Source of the DNA: Neonectria sp. B-13
Taxonomy: Eukaryota; Ascomycota; Sordariomycetes; Hypocreales; Nectriaceae
DNA length: 64,000 nt
Direction of reading: 5' to 3'
NCBI GenBank assembly: GCA_002682825.1
Contig: NOKP01000002.1
Location: 1,555,132 to 1,619,131 of the forward strand
Positions 42,705 through 52,862 of this stretch are shown piece after piece. The notes under the pieces were generated by a model. That model had not been told where the DNA came from. It saw nothing but the letters and a program-made list of their open reading frames with translations, and did not search any database. Both the position numbers and the translations under genes were made by a program. Each line of letters begins with the position of its first letter. The stretch's first letter is position 1.

Positions 42705-45395
42705 ATGTCGGCCGAACAGAACGACAGCGGTCGGCCTAGTGAGGTCCCCACACCTCTTCGTAAGGAGAAGAAGCGCGTGGGCTTTCACCCCAGCAATGAC
42801 AGCCCGGAAGGAGAAAACACAGCAACCAGAAGGGGCTTCTTCGATCACGACGAAGTCATATTCTCACCGAGTGCTTCTCCTAAACTACTTCCCGGAAAGA
42901 CCCCTCCCGGTGCCCCAGATGCCCTGGAACTGAGCATCGCCTTGACCAAGATCCTTACCGCGGAGCAGGAGGGTGATGAACATCGACGGATAGAACAAAA
43001 AGCTCAGGAAAAGAATTCACCTCCCACCCCAGACGCTTCGGGGCCCAAACGTCCGAGACCAGCACTGCGGAGGAACACCAGCTATGACGCCCCTGAGCAA
43101 CGACAGGAGGCCGACTTTGCGGATTCAAAGGCCTCCCAGCGCCAACTCAGGTCTCTGACGGATGCACGCCAAAGGGCTAGTCGCCTGGCCGCCTCCGTGG
43201 GCACTTACTCGGCGCGAGAATCAAGACGGAACTCAGATGACCTCCAGGCGCCCCAGCTCCAACGTCTGATCGACGACTCGGACGACACAGACGTGCCTCT
43301 GAAGCCCACGGCCATGTATGACGCACCCGGTCCCAGGCTGCGGCAACGGCTTCCTAGGACCAGCTCCGAGACCTGGGGGGATCACACCGTCGCGGAACAC
43401 CTGGTCAGGTCTCACACGAAGAAGGGGAGGAAGGACTTGTTCGTCCAAACACCCCAGGGCAGTGCGTCCGGCACTGCGACACCACTCCTCCAGCAGGCAT
43501 ACGCCCACGACTACGTTCCAAGACCCGACAAGTACCGTGGCGGCATCCTCTCCTCCCTCCTGAAGCTGTACAACGAGGATAAACAGGGAGTTCCCAGCAG
43601 CGGGCAGAACACGCCCCTTACACCAGGGACTCCTCACTTGTCACCTCGATCCTCTCCCCCGACCTCTCGACCGGGTTCATCACTCGGAACTCCACGACCT
43701 CGATCACGTCCTACCAGTGGCTTGTTCACCCATCACAAGTCGCGTCACTCGACTTCTTCATTAGCTCTAACTGAGCTTATGAAGTCGTCCTCCATGTTTG
43801 CCGCCCCAGGCTCTACTGAGATATCCGACCACTGGGCCGACAAGCTCAAGAAGGAGCAGACGCCTCCCCCGAAGAAGCGTGACCAGATTCGGATCACCGT
43901 CCACATCGCCGGCATCATCTCGCGCCACAAGTACCTCATGAAGCTATGTCGGGCACTCATGCTGTATGGTGCCCCGACCCACCGTCTCGAGGAGTACATG
44001 ACTATGTCCTCCCGAGTTCTCGAGATCGAAGGCCAGTTCTTGTACATCCCTGGTTGCATGATCATCAGCTTCGACGACAGCACAACGCACACCACCGAGG
44101 TGAAACTCGTCCGTGTGCTTCAAGGCATTGACCTAGGCCGTCTGCGCGACGTTCACAATATCTACAAGGATGTTGTTCACGACAAGCTTGGCGTAGACGA
44201 GGCGACCAAGCGTCTAGACGACGTTATGGAGGCGGGGAACAAGTTCAGCACGTGGTTCCGCGTGTTCTTGTACGGCGTTGCCTCCGCCTGTGTGGCCCCC
44301 TTTGCCTTTCAGGGGCGTTTCATCGACTTGCCCGTCGCGTTTCTGCTCGGCTGCATCGTGGGAATTCTCCAGCTGGTCCTTGCTCCTAGTAACGAGCTCT
44401 ACGCCAATGTTTTCGAGGTATCCGCGGCGGTCATCACGTCCTTTATTGCTCGAGGCTTTGGCTCCATCCACAACGGCGAGCTATTCTGCTTCAGCGCCCT
44501 TGCCCAGAGCAGTATCGCGCTGATTCTCCCCGGTTACATGGTGCTTTGCAGCTCTCTCGAGTTGCAGAGCAACAACATCGTCGCTGGCAGCGTGCGTATG
44601 GTGCACGCCATGATTTACACGCTATTTCTCGGGTATGGAATCACAATCGGAGTCACTCTTTACGGCATGATGGACACAAACGCCACAAGCAGTACAACGT
44701 GTTCCGACCCGCTCCATCGAGGCTGGTACTTTTTGTTCGTTCCTGGATTCACGCTATGCTTGTGCCTCATCAACCAGGCCAAATGGAAACAGACACCTGT
44801 GATGCTTGTCATGGCCCTAGCAGGCTTTTGCGTAAACAGCTACTGCAGCGAGTACTTCCAAGGGAACAGCCAGATATCCAACATGTTGGGAGCCCTGGCC
44901 GTGGGAATCATGGCGAACCTGTACTCGCGATTGGGGCGACACGTGGAGAACGCGTGGCTGGACGGAGTGGACTGGTGGAAGCTCAACGTTCGGCCGAGGC
45001 TGTCCAGGAGAAAGAAGCCCAGCGATTCGTGGTCGCTTCCATCAATTGGCGACGAAGAATCCCGTCCTTCCACTCCCGAGCAGCCCAAGAAGCAACCCCG
45101 AAAGGTCGGATACAGCCTTGCCGCTGCCGCCATGCTTCCCGCCATCTTTGTCCAAGTGCCCTCGGGTCTTGCGGCTGGCGGTTCTCTCCTGGCGGGCATC
45201 ACATCGGCAAACGAACTCACTGGGAACTCGACTACGTCAAGTGACACCAGCAGTCTGGGCAACCTGGATGGAACAGCCTTCAATGTTCTGTTCAAGGTCA
45301 TCCAGGTTGCCATTGGGATCAGCGTGGGCCTGTTCATGAGCGCTTTGATTGTCTACCCGCTGGGTAAGCGGAGGAGCGGCTTGTTCAGCTTCTAA
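42705..45395 (+). CDS. PRM10: PRM10/ThrE-family membrane transporter, 896 aa
   Basis: This is a single exon. Residues 1 to about 390 are polar, rich in S, P, R and T, with a KEKKRVGFHPS start common to these fungal proteins. From about residue 395 comes the ThrE domain, RITVHIAGIISRHKYLMKLC then ALMLYGAPTHRLEEYM, followed by about ten hydrophobic helices in two halves: YGVASACVAPFAFQGRFIDL, AAVITSFIARGFGSI and MVHAMIYTLFLGYGITIG, with SEYFQGNSQISNMLGALAVG in the second. The C-terminus has two more helices, AAAMLPAIFVQVPSGLAAG and VIQVAIGISVGLFMSALIV. Bacterial ThrE exports threonine and serine, and yeast PRM10 is pheromone-regulated with unknown transport function. The fungal substrate is inferred at best. 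It probably sits in an internal or plasma membrane. Confidence 0.92.
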   Translation: MSAEQNDSGRPSEVPTPLRKEKKRVGFHPSNDSPEGENTATRRGFFDHDEVIFSPSASPKLLPGKTPPGAPDALELSIALTKILTAEQEGDEHRRIEQKAQEKNSPPTPDASGPKRPRPALRRNTSYDAPEQRQEADFADSKASQRQLRSLTDARQRASRLAASVGTYSARESRRNSDDLQAPQLQRLIDDSDDTDVPLKPTAMYDAPGPRLRQRLPRTSSETWGDHTVAEHLVRSHTKKGRKDLFVQTPQGSASGTATPLLQQAYAHDYVPRPDKYRGGILSSLLKLYNEDKQGVPSSGQNTPLTPGTPHLSPRSSPPTSRPGSSLGTPRPRSRPTSGLFTHHKSRHSTSSLALTELMKSSSMFAAPGSTEISDHWADKLKKEQTPPPKKRDQIRITVHIAGIISRHKYLMKLCRALMLYGAPTHRLEEYMTMSSRVLEIEGQFLYIPGCMIISFDDSTTHTTEVKLVRVLQGIDLGRLRDVHNIYKDVVHDKLGVDEATKRLDDVMEAGNKFSTWFRVFLYGVASACVAPFAFQGRFIDLPVAFLLGCIVGILQLVLAPSNELYANVFEVSAAVITSFIARGFGSIHNGELFCFSALAQSSIALILPGYMVLCSSLELQSNNIVAGSVRMVHAMIYTLFLGYGITIGVTLYGMMDTNATSSTTCSDPLHRGWYFLFVPGFTLCLCLINQAKWKQTPVMLVMALAGFCVNSYCSEYFQGNSQISNMLGALAVGIMANLYSRLGRHVENAWLDGVDWWKLNVRPRLSRRKKPSDSWSLPSIGDEESRPSTPEQPKKQPRKVGYSLAAAAMLPAIFVQVPSGLAAGGSLLAGITSANELTGNSTTSSDTSSLGNLDGTAFNVLFKVIQVAIGISVGLFMSALIVYPLGKRRSGLFSF

Positions 45396-46060
45396 AGCGT
45401 TCGTTCACCAGACAGCGCAGATGACTTTTTCGACTTCGCGGAGATCGAGCACAAACACGAGAATTGCGGCAAGAAGGCAATGCACGACACCAACGAACTA
45501 CTATATCGAAAGAGGAGGAACCCGATGGTTAATGAAGGCGTCCATCGTCAACAGCCACTATAACGGACAATATAATCAAAAACGGAGCATGGTTAGGAAT
45601 GGGTAGATTTTGTTTTTCTGAGCTTTTCTTTAATAGACTGGGAGCGACTGGCGCAGAGATATGCATAGTTGAGATAAGCGAGCGATGGGATTTTGTCTGG
45701 AAGCGGAGTGATTTTGGAATAGCATTTTTCTATGTAGACAGTCACGAGATGGATAGACCCGTGACTTTGGAAGCAAGCGTACTGAATTCGGCGCCGATAA
45801 TACACAATGAGTTTATTATGCTGTACCTGCAGTGTTCCCTGTTATGTGTCGAGGTTTTGGGGTAGGTCGCATCACATGTTCAATGAGAGACACGGGGTGA
45901 CGTCACCGAATTAACCTCAGTGAGACTGCCTCAGAGCCGTCGCAATTCTTCCTCTAGCATCGTAACTTGGCCATTGCTGAACAATGAGCACCTAGAGGAT
46001 ACTCGAACTAGCAGCCCCACGGGTCTTTCAAGCTTCTAGCCATTACGTCTCTTGGCCACG
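45396..46060. other. Intergenic
   Basis: This holds the 3' flank of PRM10 and the promoter of the PIPK-like gene. Nothing else was recognised. Confidence 0.5.
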
Positions 46061-47173
46061 ATGAAGATCCGCTCCTCGCGCATCTCCGTCTCCATCGTCC
46101 GGGCAGTACTGCGACGATGCTGCACAGCTAGCAAAAGAGGCCTCCTCAGGACAATCCTCTCTTTCTTTGCATTCTGGAAGCTTCTCCTCGCCTGCTACCG
46201 CCCCCTCGACTTCATTGCTCTGCGACAAGATGTCTGGGAGCTGAATGAGGACGAGTACGTCGACTCGTTCAAAGCCTCGCCTTCGGAAGAAACACCACTG
46301 CTACAGTCGTCATCGAGGAGAAAAGGCAAGAAAAAGGAAGCCGTTGCACAGCTCGTTCCCGCTGGCGACCTTGGCTACAGTGGCTCGACCTTCTTCACCA
46401 CCCCGAACGCAAAGTTCCTCATCAAGTCGCTCCCGCGGTGCTTCGAGCACGACTTCTTCGCCCGGGAGCTCCTGGACCCGTACATTGCTCACATGCGGCA
46501 TGAGCCACACAGTCTACTCGTGCGCATCACGGACCTGGTATATGCTCCGTACGTTTCATTGGGCGGCCTGCTGGGTACGGCACCGACGCATCACATCGTC
46601 ATGGAGAACCTGCTCTTCGGCAAGGACCTGGAGACGACGGAGCTGGAAAAGAAGCGGTGGGAGACGTACGATCTCAAGCCCCGTGACTACTTCTTCCCGG
46701 AGAGAGATATCGCGGGCGGGATGCTGGCGCCGGACAGCGTCTTGGACCGCCTGATCGACGAGTTCCCCGACAAAGTGCGCGTGTCCCACGAACACAAGAA
46801 GCAGCTCATGGCGCTGCTCGAGGCCGACACGCGGCTCCTCGCAGACAACAACGCCGTCGACTACTCGCTCTTCCTCGTGCGCTACCCGGGCCCCAACTCC
46901 ATCCCCGCGCGTCCGTTACCGGCCCCCGTCGTCAAGTCCAACGCCGGCGTCTGGCGCAGCGGCGTCGACGACACGGACGGGCGGTGGACGTACCGCGCCG
47001 TGGTGCTGGATTTCTTCTGGGCCAAGCACACGCTGCGCGCGCGGTCGATGACGGGCATTGTGAAGCTGTTCAACAAGATGGCCCATAAGGGGCCGATGAC
47101 GATTACGGCCGAGCCTAAGGAGTATCGGCAGCGGTTCTTGGGAATGGTGGAGGAGATGGTTGTTGGGACTTGA
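46061..47173 (+). CDS. PIPK-like (phosphatidylinositol phosphate kinase-related) protein, 370 aa
   Basis: The true start is the ATG at 46061; the in-frame codon at 46052 is TTG. Single exon. An N-terminal basic, partly hydrophobic segment (TILSFFAFWKLLLACYRPL) could bind membrane. From about residue 105 the order of motifs follows the PIPK catalytic domain: GYSGSTFFTTPNAKFLIKSL, FARELLDPYIAHM, LLVRITDLVYAPYV, HHIVMENLLFGK, WETYDLKPRDYFFPERD, LLEADTRLLADNNAVDYSLF and the late VLDFFWAKHTLRAR. It is much shorter than Mss4/Its3 or Fab1, and the classical activation loop is hard to see. It is a fungal PIPK-related protein of unknown activity, possibly an atypical or inactive kinase. Confidence 0.82.
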   Translation: MKIRSSRISVSIVRAVLRRCCTASKRGLLRTILSFFAFWKLLLACYRPLDFIALRQDVWELNEDEYVDSFKASPSEETPLLQSSSRRKGKKKEAVAQLVPAGDLGYSGSTFFTTPNAKFLIKSLPRCFEHDFFARELLDPYIAHMRHEPHSLLVRITDLVYAPYVSLGGLLGTAPTHHIVMENLLFGKDLETTELEKKRWETYDLKPRDYFFPERDIAGGMLAPDSVLDRLIDEFPDKVRVSHEHKKQLMALLEADTRLLADNNAVDYSLFLVRYPGPNSIPARPLPAPVVKSNAGVWRSGVDDTDGRWTYRAVVLDFFWAKHTLRARSMTGIVKLFNKMAHKGPMTITAEPKEYRQRFLGMVEEMVVGT

Positions 47174-47594
47174 GGCTGAGAGTGGCATTTATTGCAGTGT
47201 GGTTCGTCGTCTGTATGGACATCCCAGTTCTTCGGAAAAGCAAGCATATGAACAGTTGTATACAGTGCCTTTGCTTAGTGTTTGATGTTGATGTTTGATG
47301 GAGGTTTCTAATTAAACGGACTCGGCAACTAATGACCCCGGGCCTCAACCCTGAAGCCCCGACTGCAGAGCTATCATCATCGTGACGCTTGCATGCTATC
47401 CCTTAACTTTAGTTGATGTATTGTCCATGTGCAATCATATCCAGAAGCATCCAAGTCTGATCATAGACAGAACATCTGATCACGATGGTGCAGTGAAGTG
47501 AAGAGCAGATATCTCTATTCAAAACTCGTAATTATGCTGGCACGTATCTTTTGGGTATCATTATTCGTTATTTCCTCCAAGCCGACTAGTTCCC
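47174..47594. other. Intergenic, convergent 3' regions
   Basis: No gene was seen between the convergent PIPK-like and DUF2828 genes. Confidence 0.5.
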
Positions 47595-50186
47595 TCAGTC
47601 AACAACCCTGAGCATCTCATACGCCTTGTGACCAATCGACTTCTTGACAATCGCGATGGGATCCATCTTAGCCTTCTTCTTCTTGGGCTGTTCCTCCTTG
47701 ATCTCCTCCCCGTCTTTGGTAATGACAACCTCGTCCTCGCTGTCATCCTCCTCCTCGGGCTCCTCAAACGAGCCGTTGTCCATGAATACCTTCAGCATAC
47801 CCTGCGAGTAGCCGCTGACCATGCATGTTCCATACTCGGTCGAAGTGACAGGTTTGGGCGCAATCGGGTCTCCACTGCCCCCGGTCATGCCGGCGCGGCC
47901 TCCAGCCAGGTTCCAGAACACCAGTTCTGGCATGTCATACCCATCATCCTCGAAGCGCGCCTTGATTCGTTCAAACGACGTGGACCATTTTCGCGACCCC
48001 TCAGAGGAACCCCAGCGACTCCCATTTTCAGCATCGTTGAACTGCATGTCGCTGAAGACAAAGACTCGTTTCACCATGTCCTCGCGCTTGAGGTTATTCT
48101 TGACGGCCATGGGAAGAATGAGCTTTTCAAACACGGCAGCGAAGTCGGTGCTCATGTCCCAAGACGAAGTCGACATTGATTCGCACTTTTCGGTCAGAGA
48201 CTTGCTAAGGTCTAGCTTCACGACTTCTGGCTCGGAACTAAAGGTGATGAAAGCCCCGCCAAAAGGAGGTTTGGTAACCTCAGCGATGAGAAGGGATAGA
48301 CCGATCGCCGACTCCATGGGGCTTGTCTTATCCGCGAAGACAGGGTAGGTCATGCTACCAGAAACATCGCACACCGCAATGCTGTCCTCAAGCGTGCCAG
48401 AGTCCTTGATGCGTTGCACAAGGGTCTTCCACTGGCCGTCGACCACCTTGCTCTCTATTGCATTGACCTTGGCCTCGACCAACTGAGCTGGCGTCATGTT
48501 TGCCTTCTGCTCGGCGCTCAGATTGTTTTGTCCCGCGCTACCCTTGACCTTGTGAATGAGCGTCGAGGGTAACAACGTGGCGCCCGAGATCTTTGCCTTG
48601 CCCTCCGCGACTCGTTCGATATACTTCTCAAAGCGGTCCATGTCCTTCTCAATGAAGAGCTTCGAGTAGTTGCTCATCGCAACAGACGGCAGCCGGTCGT
48701 ACTTGATGTTCTGGAACGTCTTGGCTGTGATGTTCCGCTCAACAACATCCAGGTGCTTGCGAAGGGCCGACGTGTCCTTGCGGTACTGCTCGCGAGCATG
48801 GCGGAGGTATGCCGCTCGGTCAGCCGTGGGTGAGAGCACCTCGCTTAGCGAATCGCGGGGACACAATATCTCGGCAATGGAGCTGACGACGAAGGTGTGC
48901 TTGTCATGGAAGCGGTCGTGCGAGGGAGCCCACTTGCCACACAGCGAAATCGTTCGCTTCGCCTTGGGGTCGTCTGCTCGAAGGGCGCGCAGGTCGTTCT
49001 CGAGCTGGTCCGCAAAGAGACGAGCGATGGTCAAGTGAAGGGCGCGATAAACCGGGTCGGTATTGAAGGCGTTGACTGCAGCCTCATGGCGCTGATCTCG
49101 AGTCTTATGCCTGGCCTCCTTAGGATCAACTGGTGCCTTCTTTTCAGGCTTCTCGTCCTTCTCCTGTCTCTCGGTGACTTGAGATCCACCGCGGGCCCCT
49201 CCACGTCCTCGCGCTACACCTCGCACCCTTCCGCCTCGGCCTCGACCTCTGGAGCGGGAAGCACCTTTTCGAGTGCTCTTGCCTCGAACGATGCCCGGGT
49301 TCTCGCTGTTCAGCACATCACGGGGGTTTGCGAGCACATCGAGCTTATTGTTGGCCGCCAGGGCAAGGATGTTAAGGAGATCCTTCCAGTAGCCGTGAGC
49401 GACACCATTCTTGACATCGAACTTGGTAGGGTCGTCATCATCCTTGGCGTCTACAATGACAATGTCATCCTCGCCTTCCTTCTTAGCCTTCTTCTCAATG
49501 ATGGGACGGCTCAGCCAGCGCAGGTTGGCCACGAGGGTCAGGGGGTGGTTCTGAGCCAACCATCCCGCGCAGCGGTAAAAGGTGTTCTTTGAACTCTTTC
49601 CCAAGTGGATAGACCGAGCGTTGAAGATGATCTTCAACGTGGCGAGTGAGTCAGCTGCCCAGGCGGCCTGGAGGAGTTCCGACAAGCGAGGACCCGAAAC
49701 GACGTCCTCGAGTTCTGTGAAGAGGTCAACGAGAGCGTCGTTGGACGATCGGAAGGCTAGGTCGCCGTTCTCCGTCTGCATCATGCCCTCGAGGTTCCGG
49801 GGAGCCTGCTCTTCCTCTTTGTCGTGTTTCAACAAGCCGTCCATGAAGGGGTGGGACGCTTCGGGCGCTTTAGTGGCTTCCGACTCAGCAGGCGTTTGCT
49901 GCTGTTGGTCATCAACCTGCATCTCGTCTAATCCCCTCCGGATGTCAGCTGACGTGGAGTCTGTGACGAGGGTGAAAGTCTCCGATTCGGCGACTTCAGT
50001 CATGGCCTGGTCTGCGTCGGCCGCAGGAGTATCGGCAGCGGTCTGATCATGGCGATTGCTGAGGTCCTGGCGGATGAAGGCCTCGAAGTCGGCCTGGGAC
50101 ATCTTCAGGGCATCGTGAGCCGGGAAGAGGACCGGGTAGGACGACTGGAGGAACCAGGGTTGCGTGGAGTCTGGTGTCGAATCCAT
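47595..50186 (-). CDS. DUF2828 domain protein with vWA-like fold and RGG box, 863 aa
   Basis: This is a single exon. The N-terminus (HPFMDGLLKHD, AFRSSNDALVDLFTELED) leads into the DUF2828 region (GWLAQNHPLTLVANLRWLSR, VAHGYWKDLLNILALAAN). At about residues 300-335 there is an arginine-glycine stretch (SRGRGRGGRVRGVARGRG), an RNA-binding type insert. Further on are CGKWAPSHDRFHDKHTFVVS and KYDRLPSVAMSNYSKLFIEK. From about residue 600 a von Willebrand A-like metal site begins with AVCDVSGSMTYPVFADK (D-x-S-x-S), followed by VFVFSDMQFNDAENGS. The layout is similar to TROVE/Ro-like ribonucleoproteins and fungal or plant DUF2828 proteins. The role is unproven; RNA handling is a fair inference from the RGG box and fold. 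The C-terminus is acidic then lysine-rich. Confidence 0.92.
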   Translation of the reverse strand: MDSTPDSTQPWFLQSSYPVLFPAHDALKMSQADFEAFIRQDLSNRHDQTAADTPAADADQAMTEVAESETFTLVTDSTSADIRRGLDEMQVDDQQQQTPAESEATKAPEASHPFMDGLLKHDKEEEQAPRNLEGMMQTENGDLAFRSSNDALVDLFTELEDVVSGPRLSELLQAAWAADSLATLKIIFNARSIHLGKSSKNTFYRCAGWLAQNHPLTLVANLRWLSRPIIEKKAKKEGEDDIVIVDAKDDDDPTKFDVKNGVAHGYWKDLLNILALAANNKLDVLANPRDVLNSENPGIVRGKSTRKGASRSRGRGRGGRVRGVARGRGGARGGSQVTERQEKDEKPEKKAPVDPKEARHKTRDQRHEAAVNAFNTDPVYRALHLTIARLFADQLENDLRALRADDPKAKRTISLCGKWAPSHDRFHDKHTFVVSSIAEILCPRDSLSEVLSPTADRAAYLRHAREQYRKDTSALRKHLDVVERNITAKTFQNIKYDRLPSVAMSNYSKLFIEKDMDRFEKYIERVAEGKAKISGATLLPSTLIHKVKGSAGQNNLSAEQKANMTPAQLVEAKVNAIESKVVDGQWKTLVQRIKDSGTLEDSIAVCDVSGSMTYPVFADKTSPMESAIGLSLLIAEVTKPPFGGAFITFSSEPEVVKLDLSKSLTEKCESMSTSSWDMSTDFAAVFEKLILPMAVKNNLKREDMVKRVFVFSDMQFNDAENGSRWGSSEGSRKWSTSFERIKARFEDDGYDMPELVFWNLAGGRAGMTGGSGDPIAPKPVTSTEYGTCMVSGYSQGMLKVFMDNGSFEEPEEEDDSEDEVVITKDGEEIKEEQPKKKKAKMDPIAIVKKSIGHKAYEMLRVVD

Positions 50187-50262
50187 GGCGACGTTGTTGA
50201 TTCAAGTCGAGTGGATAAAGGCCGATGATGGATAGAGGGGAAGAATGGAGGGGTAGGTGGTG

Positions 50263-50269
50263 TTATATA
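50263..50269 (-). promoter_or_regulatory. Possible TATA box of the DUF2828 gene
   Basis: TATATAA on the minus strand lies about 80 bases upstream of the start codon at 50186. Confidence 0.45.
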
Positions 50270-52681
50270 GCCTCTGCCTCACTGTGACTCAGCTCACTCT
50301 GTGGAACAGTAATATGACGCCCAACAAGGTGGAGGATGCCTCACAGGGATCGAGTGACGGGTGGGACGATGATGTACAGGGAGGGAGGGAGCGAGTGTGG
50401 TCCACAATCGCCGGTGAGTCGAAGGGAAAGGACGGAGAAAAATGACACGCCGGTTCCGTTTCTGGTCGAAGATGTTGGTTCCAAACCTCCAGAAGTGAGG
50501 GGGAATGGCCTAATGGCCAAGCCACGATGAACCTCATTGTCCAATGGCTCGTGTTGGCGGCGGAGAGGAGCTTCAATAGTTGGGGTAAGCTTCATCGTAG
50601 TGGAATGTCGTAGTGCGGCTGAGCGCTGCCTGGAAATCTGCCTAGAAGCCATCCCCACTGAGGCACGCCCTGGAAGTGGGAACCTTGGTGCAGATGCACC
50701 CTCTCACCTCTCACAGCCACTGAAGACTGCAGGGTCTTCAACGCTCCCATTCTTTCCAGGCTCGGGATTCGTAAAGGTTCGTGGAGAACTGGAGCTGCCG
50801 TGGAGTAGAGCGAACGGCGGAGGCGCAGTGTAGCGGGGCATCGTCCCGCCGCCTGACTCACCGGGGAATAGCTGCAGATTCTCGATCTGCAGACTGAAAC
50901 CCCGGCAGTCAGTGAGGATGACTAGATCTTTTCTTTACACGAAATGGTCATCAAACCAAGGTCGTCTGAACATCGAGACGCCAGAGTCTTGGAGGATTTG
51001 GGAGAGTCGGGCGAGGCAGATACGGCGAAACTATGGTTCGAGTCATTCGACCCAGCTTTCAGCAAGCCCAAAGAAGCATTCTCTGTGGGCGATAGATAGA
51101 ACATGGCATTGGATACCACAGTCTCGGATAGCTAAAACCCCGTTGGTTGACGAGGCCTTTTCGAGCTTCCCCAGCTCCCCTTTCCAGACAAATGAGGTGC
51201 TCCAAGCGGTGCTTAAAGAACCTCGTCCGTCTACCACTCGTTCTCCTCATCGTATCGTTCCCAGGCCAATGTTATTAAACTCGCTCTTTATTCGATCGGT
51301 CGTTATTTCGTTCAGGCGTTCAGTCGTTCGTTCGTTCGTTCGTTCGTTCGGTTCATCGTCGATGACGGCTCGGGCGGTCGGTACGAGGAGTCGGGACATA
51401 TTCTCGAGTTCATAGCGCTCTTTAGGTTAACCATCGATGGCTTCCTAGATATTTTGATCGTCTCCTTATTCTGGGCAGATACGTTAGCGAAACCTCCAGG
51501 CCAGGCTTGTCGCTGTGGTGAACCGCCTCCGCCACCAGAGACCTCCGTAGATGCCAGTTCCAGGTGACTGTGCAAATAAAGAGGCTCTGGAATGACATCT
51601 TGATCATAATCCCGGAAGATCACGACCGGGGTACATGTAGTAAGGAAGCATGCCTTCCAGTCTTGGGGAAGCTCAAGCTCATGAGGTTGAATGTGGTGAG
51701 GTTTTGTGATTTCGCGAGACTAGCCGGTGCCACTGCAACCCCCTCTTCCACCACCACCATCCATCGTAGGCCACCCCAAGGAACTCTCTTGCTTCTGTCG
51801 GCTACTCTACAACCTTCTTCCATTCGTGTGTTCACGAGCCCCAGTATCCCCCTCGTCATGTCTTTGTACGGTGCTTTTCAGCCTAGTCTCTGCATTGAGC
51901 ACTGGGCGCCCCCTCTCCAGCCATGAACTCATCCCTTGCTTCCCTTTCAGACTTGCCATAACCACGCACTACAAAACACGCCCACAGTTGCAAGATCAGA
52001 TATGATGATTCACTGTTATCCTTTACGTCGCTCGATGCCCGTGGAAGCTGGAAGCTAGGGCCGCCTCGCTGAGTGCCCCCTACCCACGGAGGTCAACGGC
52101 AGGGTTTATTGGTGTTTGTTTCTTTACAAGGGCCTTTGCGATGCTGGTCTGTTTACTGGTTTCAAGCTGTGGTTTCTATACCCTGGTGATACTGTTGCCA
52201 GCTGGCAGAGCATGCGGTGCCTGTAGGGAGGGAAAGATGAGCTGCCCGCCCCCAAGAAAGTAGCGAGGAGACATGAAACAGAGCTCACACCGTATGAAGG
52301 CCTTCGTGGGTATCTATCATGTTCTATTTACTCTTCCGAAAGTGTTCCGTAGTTCAGTGTCGTGGCATTGGCACTTCCATCGGGCTGCATGGCAACTCAT
52401 CTCCGCCTGTCTCTCTCCCCAACCCAGCCCCTAACCAACAACCGCAGAAACCGCCCCACGCCTTAGGATGAACACAAGCTCACCTCGATCTCGGAACCTA
52501 ACTCCACGTTCAAGAAAACCGTCTCCTATGATGTAATTAACGTCCTTGTTTGTGGCCGGCACCTCGAGACGACGGGTCACCTGCCAGCCCCCCCCCCCCT
52601 CCCCACGTCTCTGTTGTTTACCCGCCCTTGAGACGCGTTTTCAGGGCGGACCCTGGGTTCTATTCACGTTGGAAGCCTCAG
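50270..52681. other. Intergenic, about 2.4 kb
   Basis: No gene with features was found on either strand. A GTTC tetranucleotide run (about seven units) lies at about 51323-51349. A run of C lies near 52590-52602. The left part is the promoter of the DUF2828 gene and the right part that of the gene at 52863. Confidence 0.5.
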
Positions 52682-52688
52682 TATAAAT
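52682..52688 (+). promoter_or_regulatory. Possible TATA box
   Basis: TATAAAT is followed by a strongly pyrimidine-rich leader of about 170 bases (many CTTCC and ATCAACACC stretches) and then ATG 52863. Confidence 0.5.
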
Positions 52689-52862
52689 CATTCTTCCGTC
52701 TGGCCCTAAGTTCCTCTTTCCTTCTCTCTTCATCACACTTTCTATCAACACCTCAACCTACAACCCGCAACACCTTCTTCCTTCCTCCTTCTTTAGCTAA
52801 GCACCTTCTTGCAACTCCTCCCTTTCCTTTCTTGGAACCAACCAAGGCTATCCACCATTAGG

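Noticed and set aside
46052..46060. Upstream in-frame start for the PIPK-like gene
   Set aside because: The codon at 46052 is TTG. The first ATG is at 46061.
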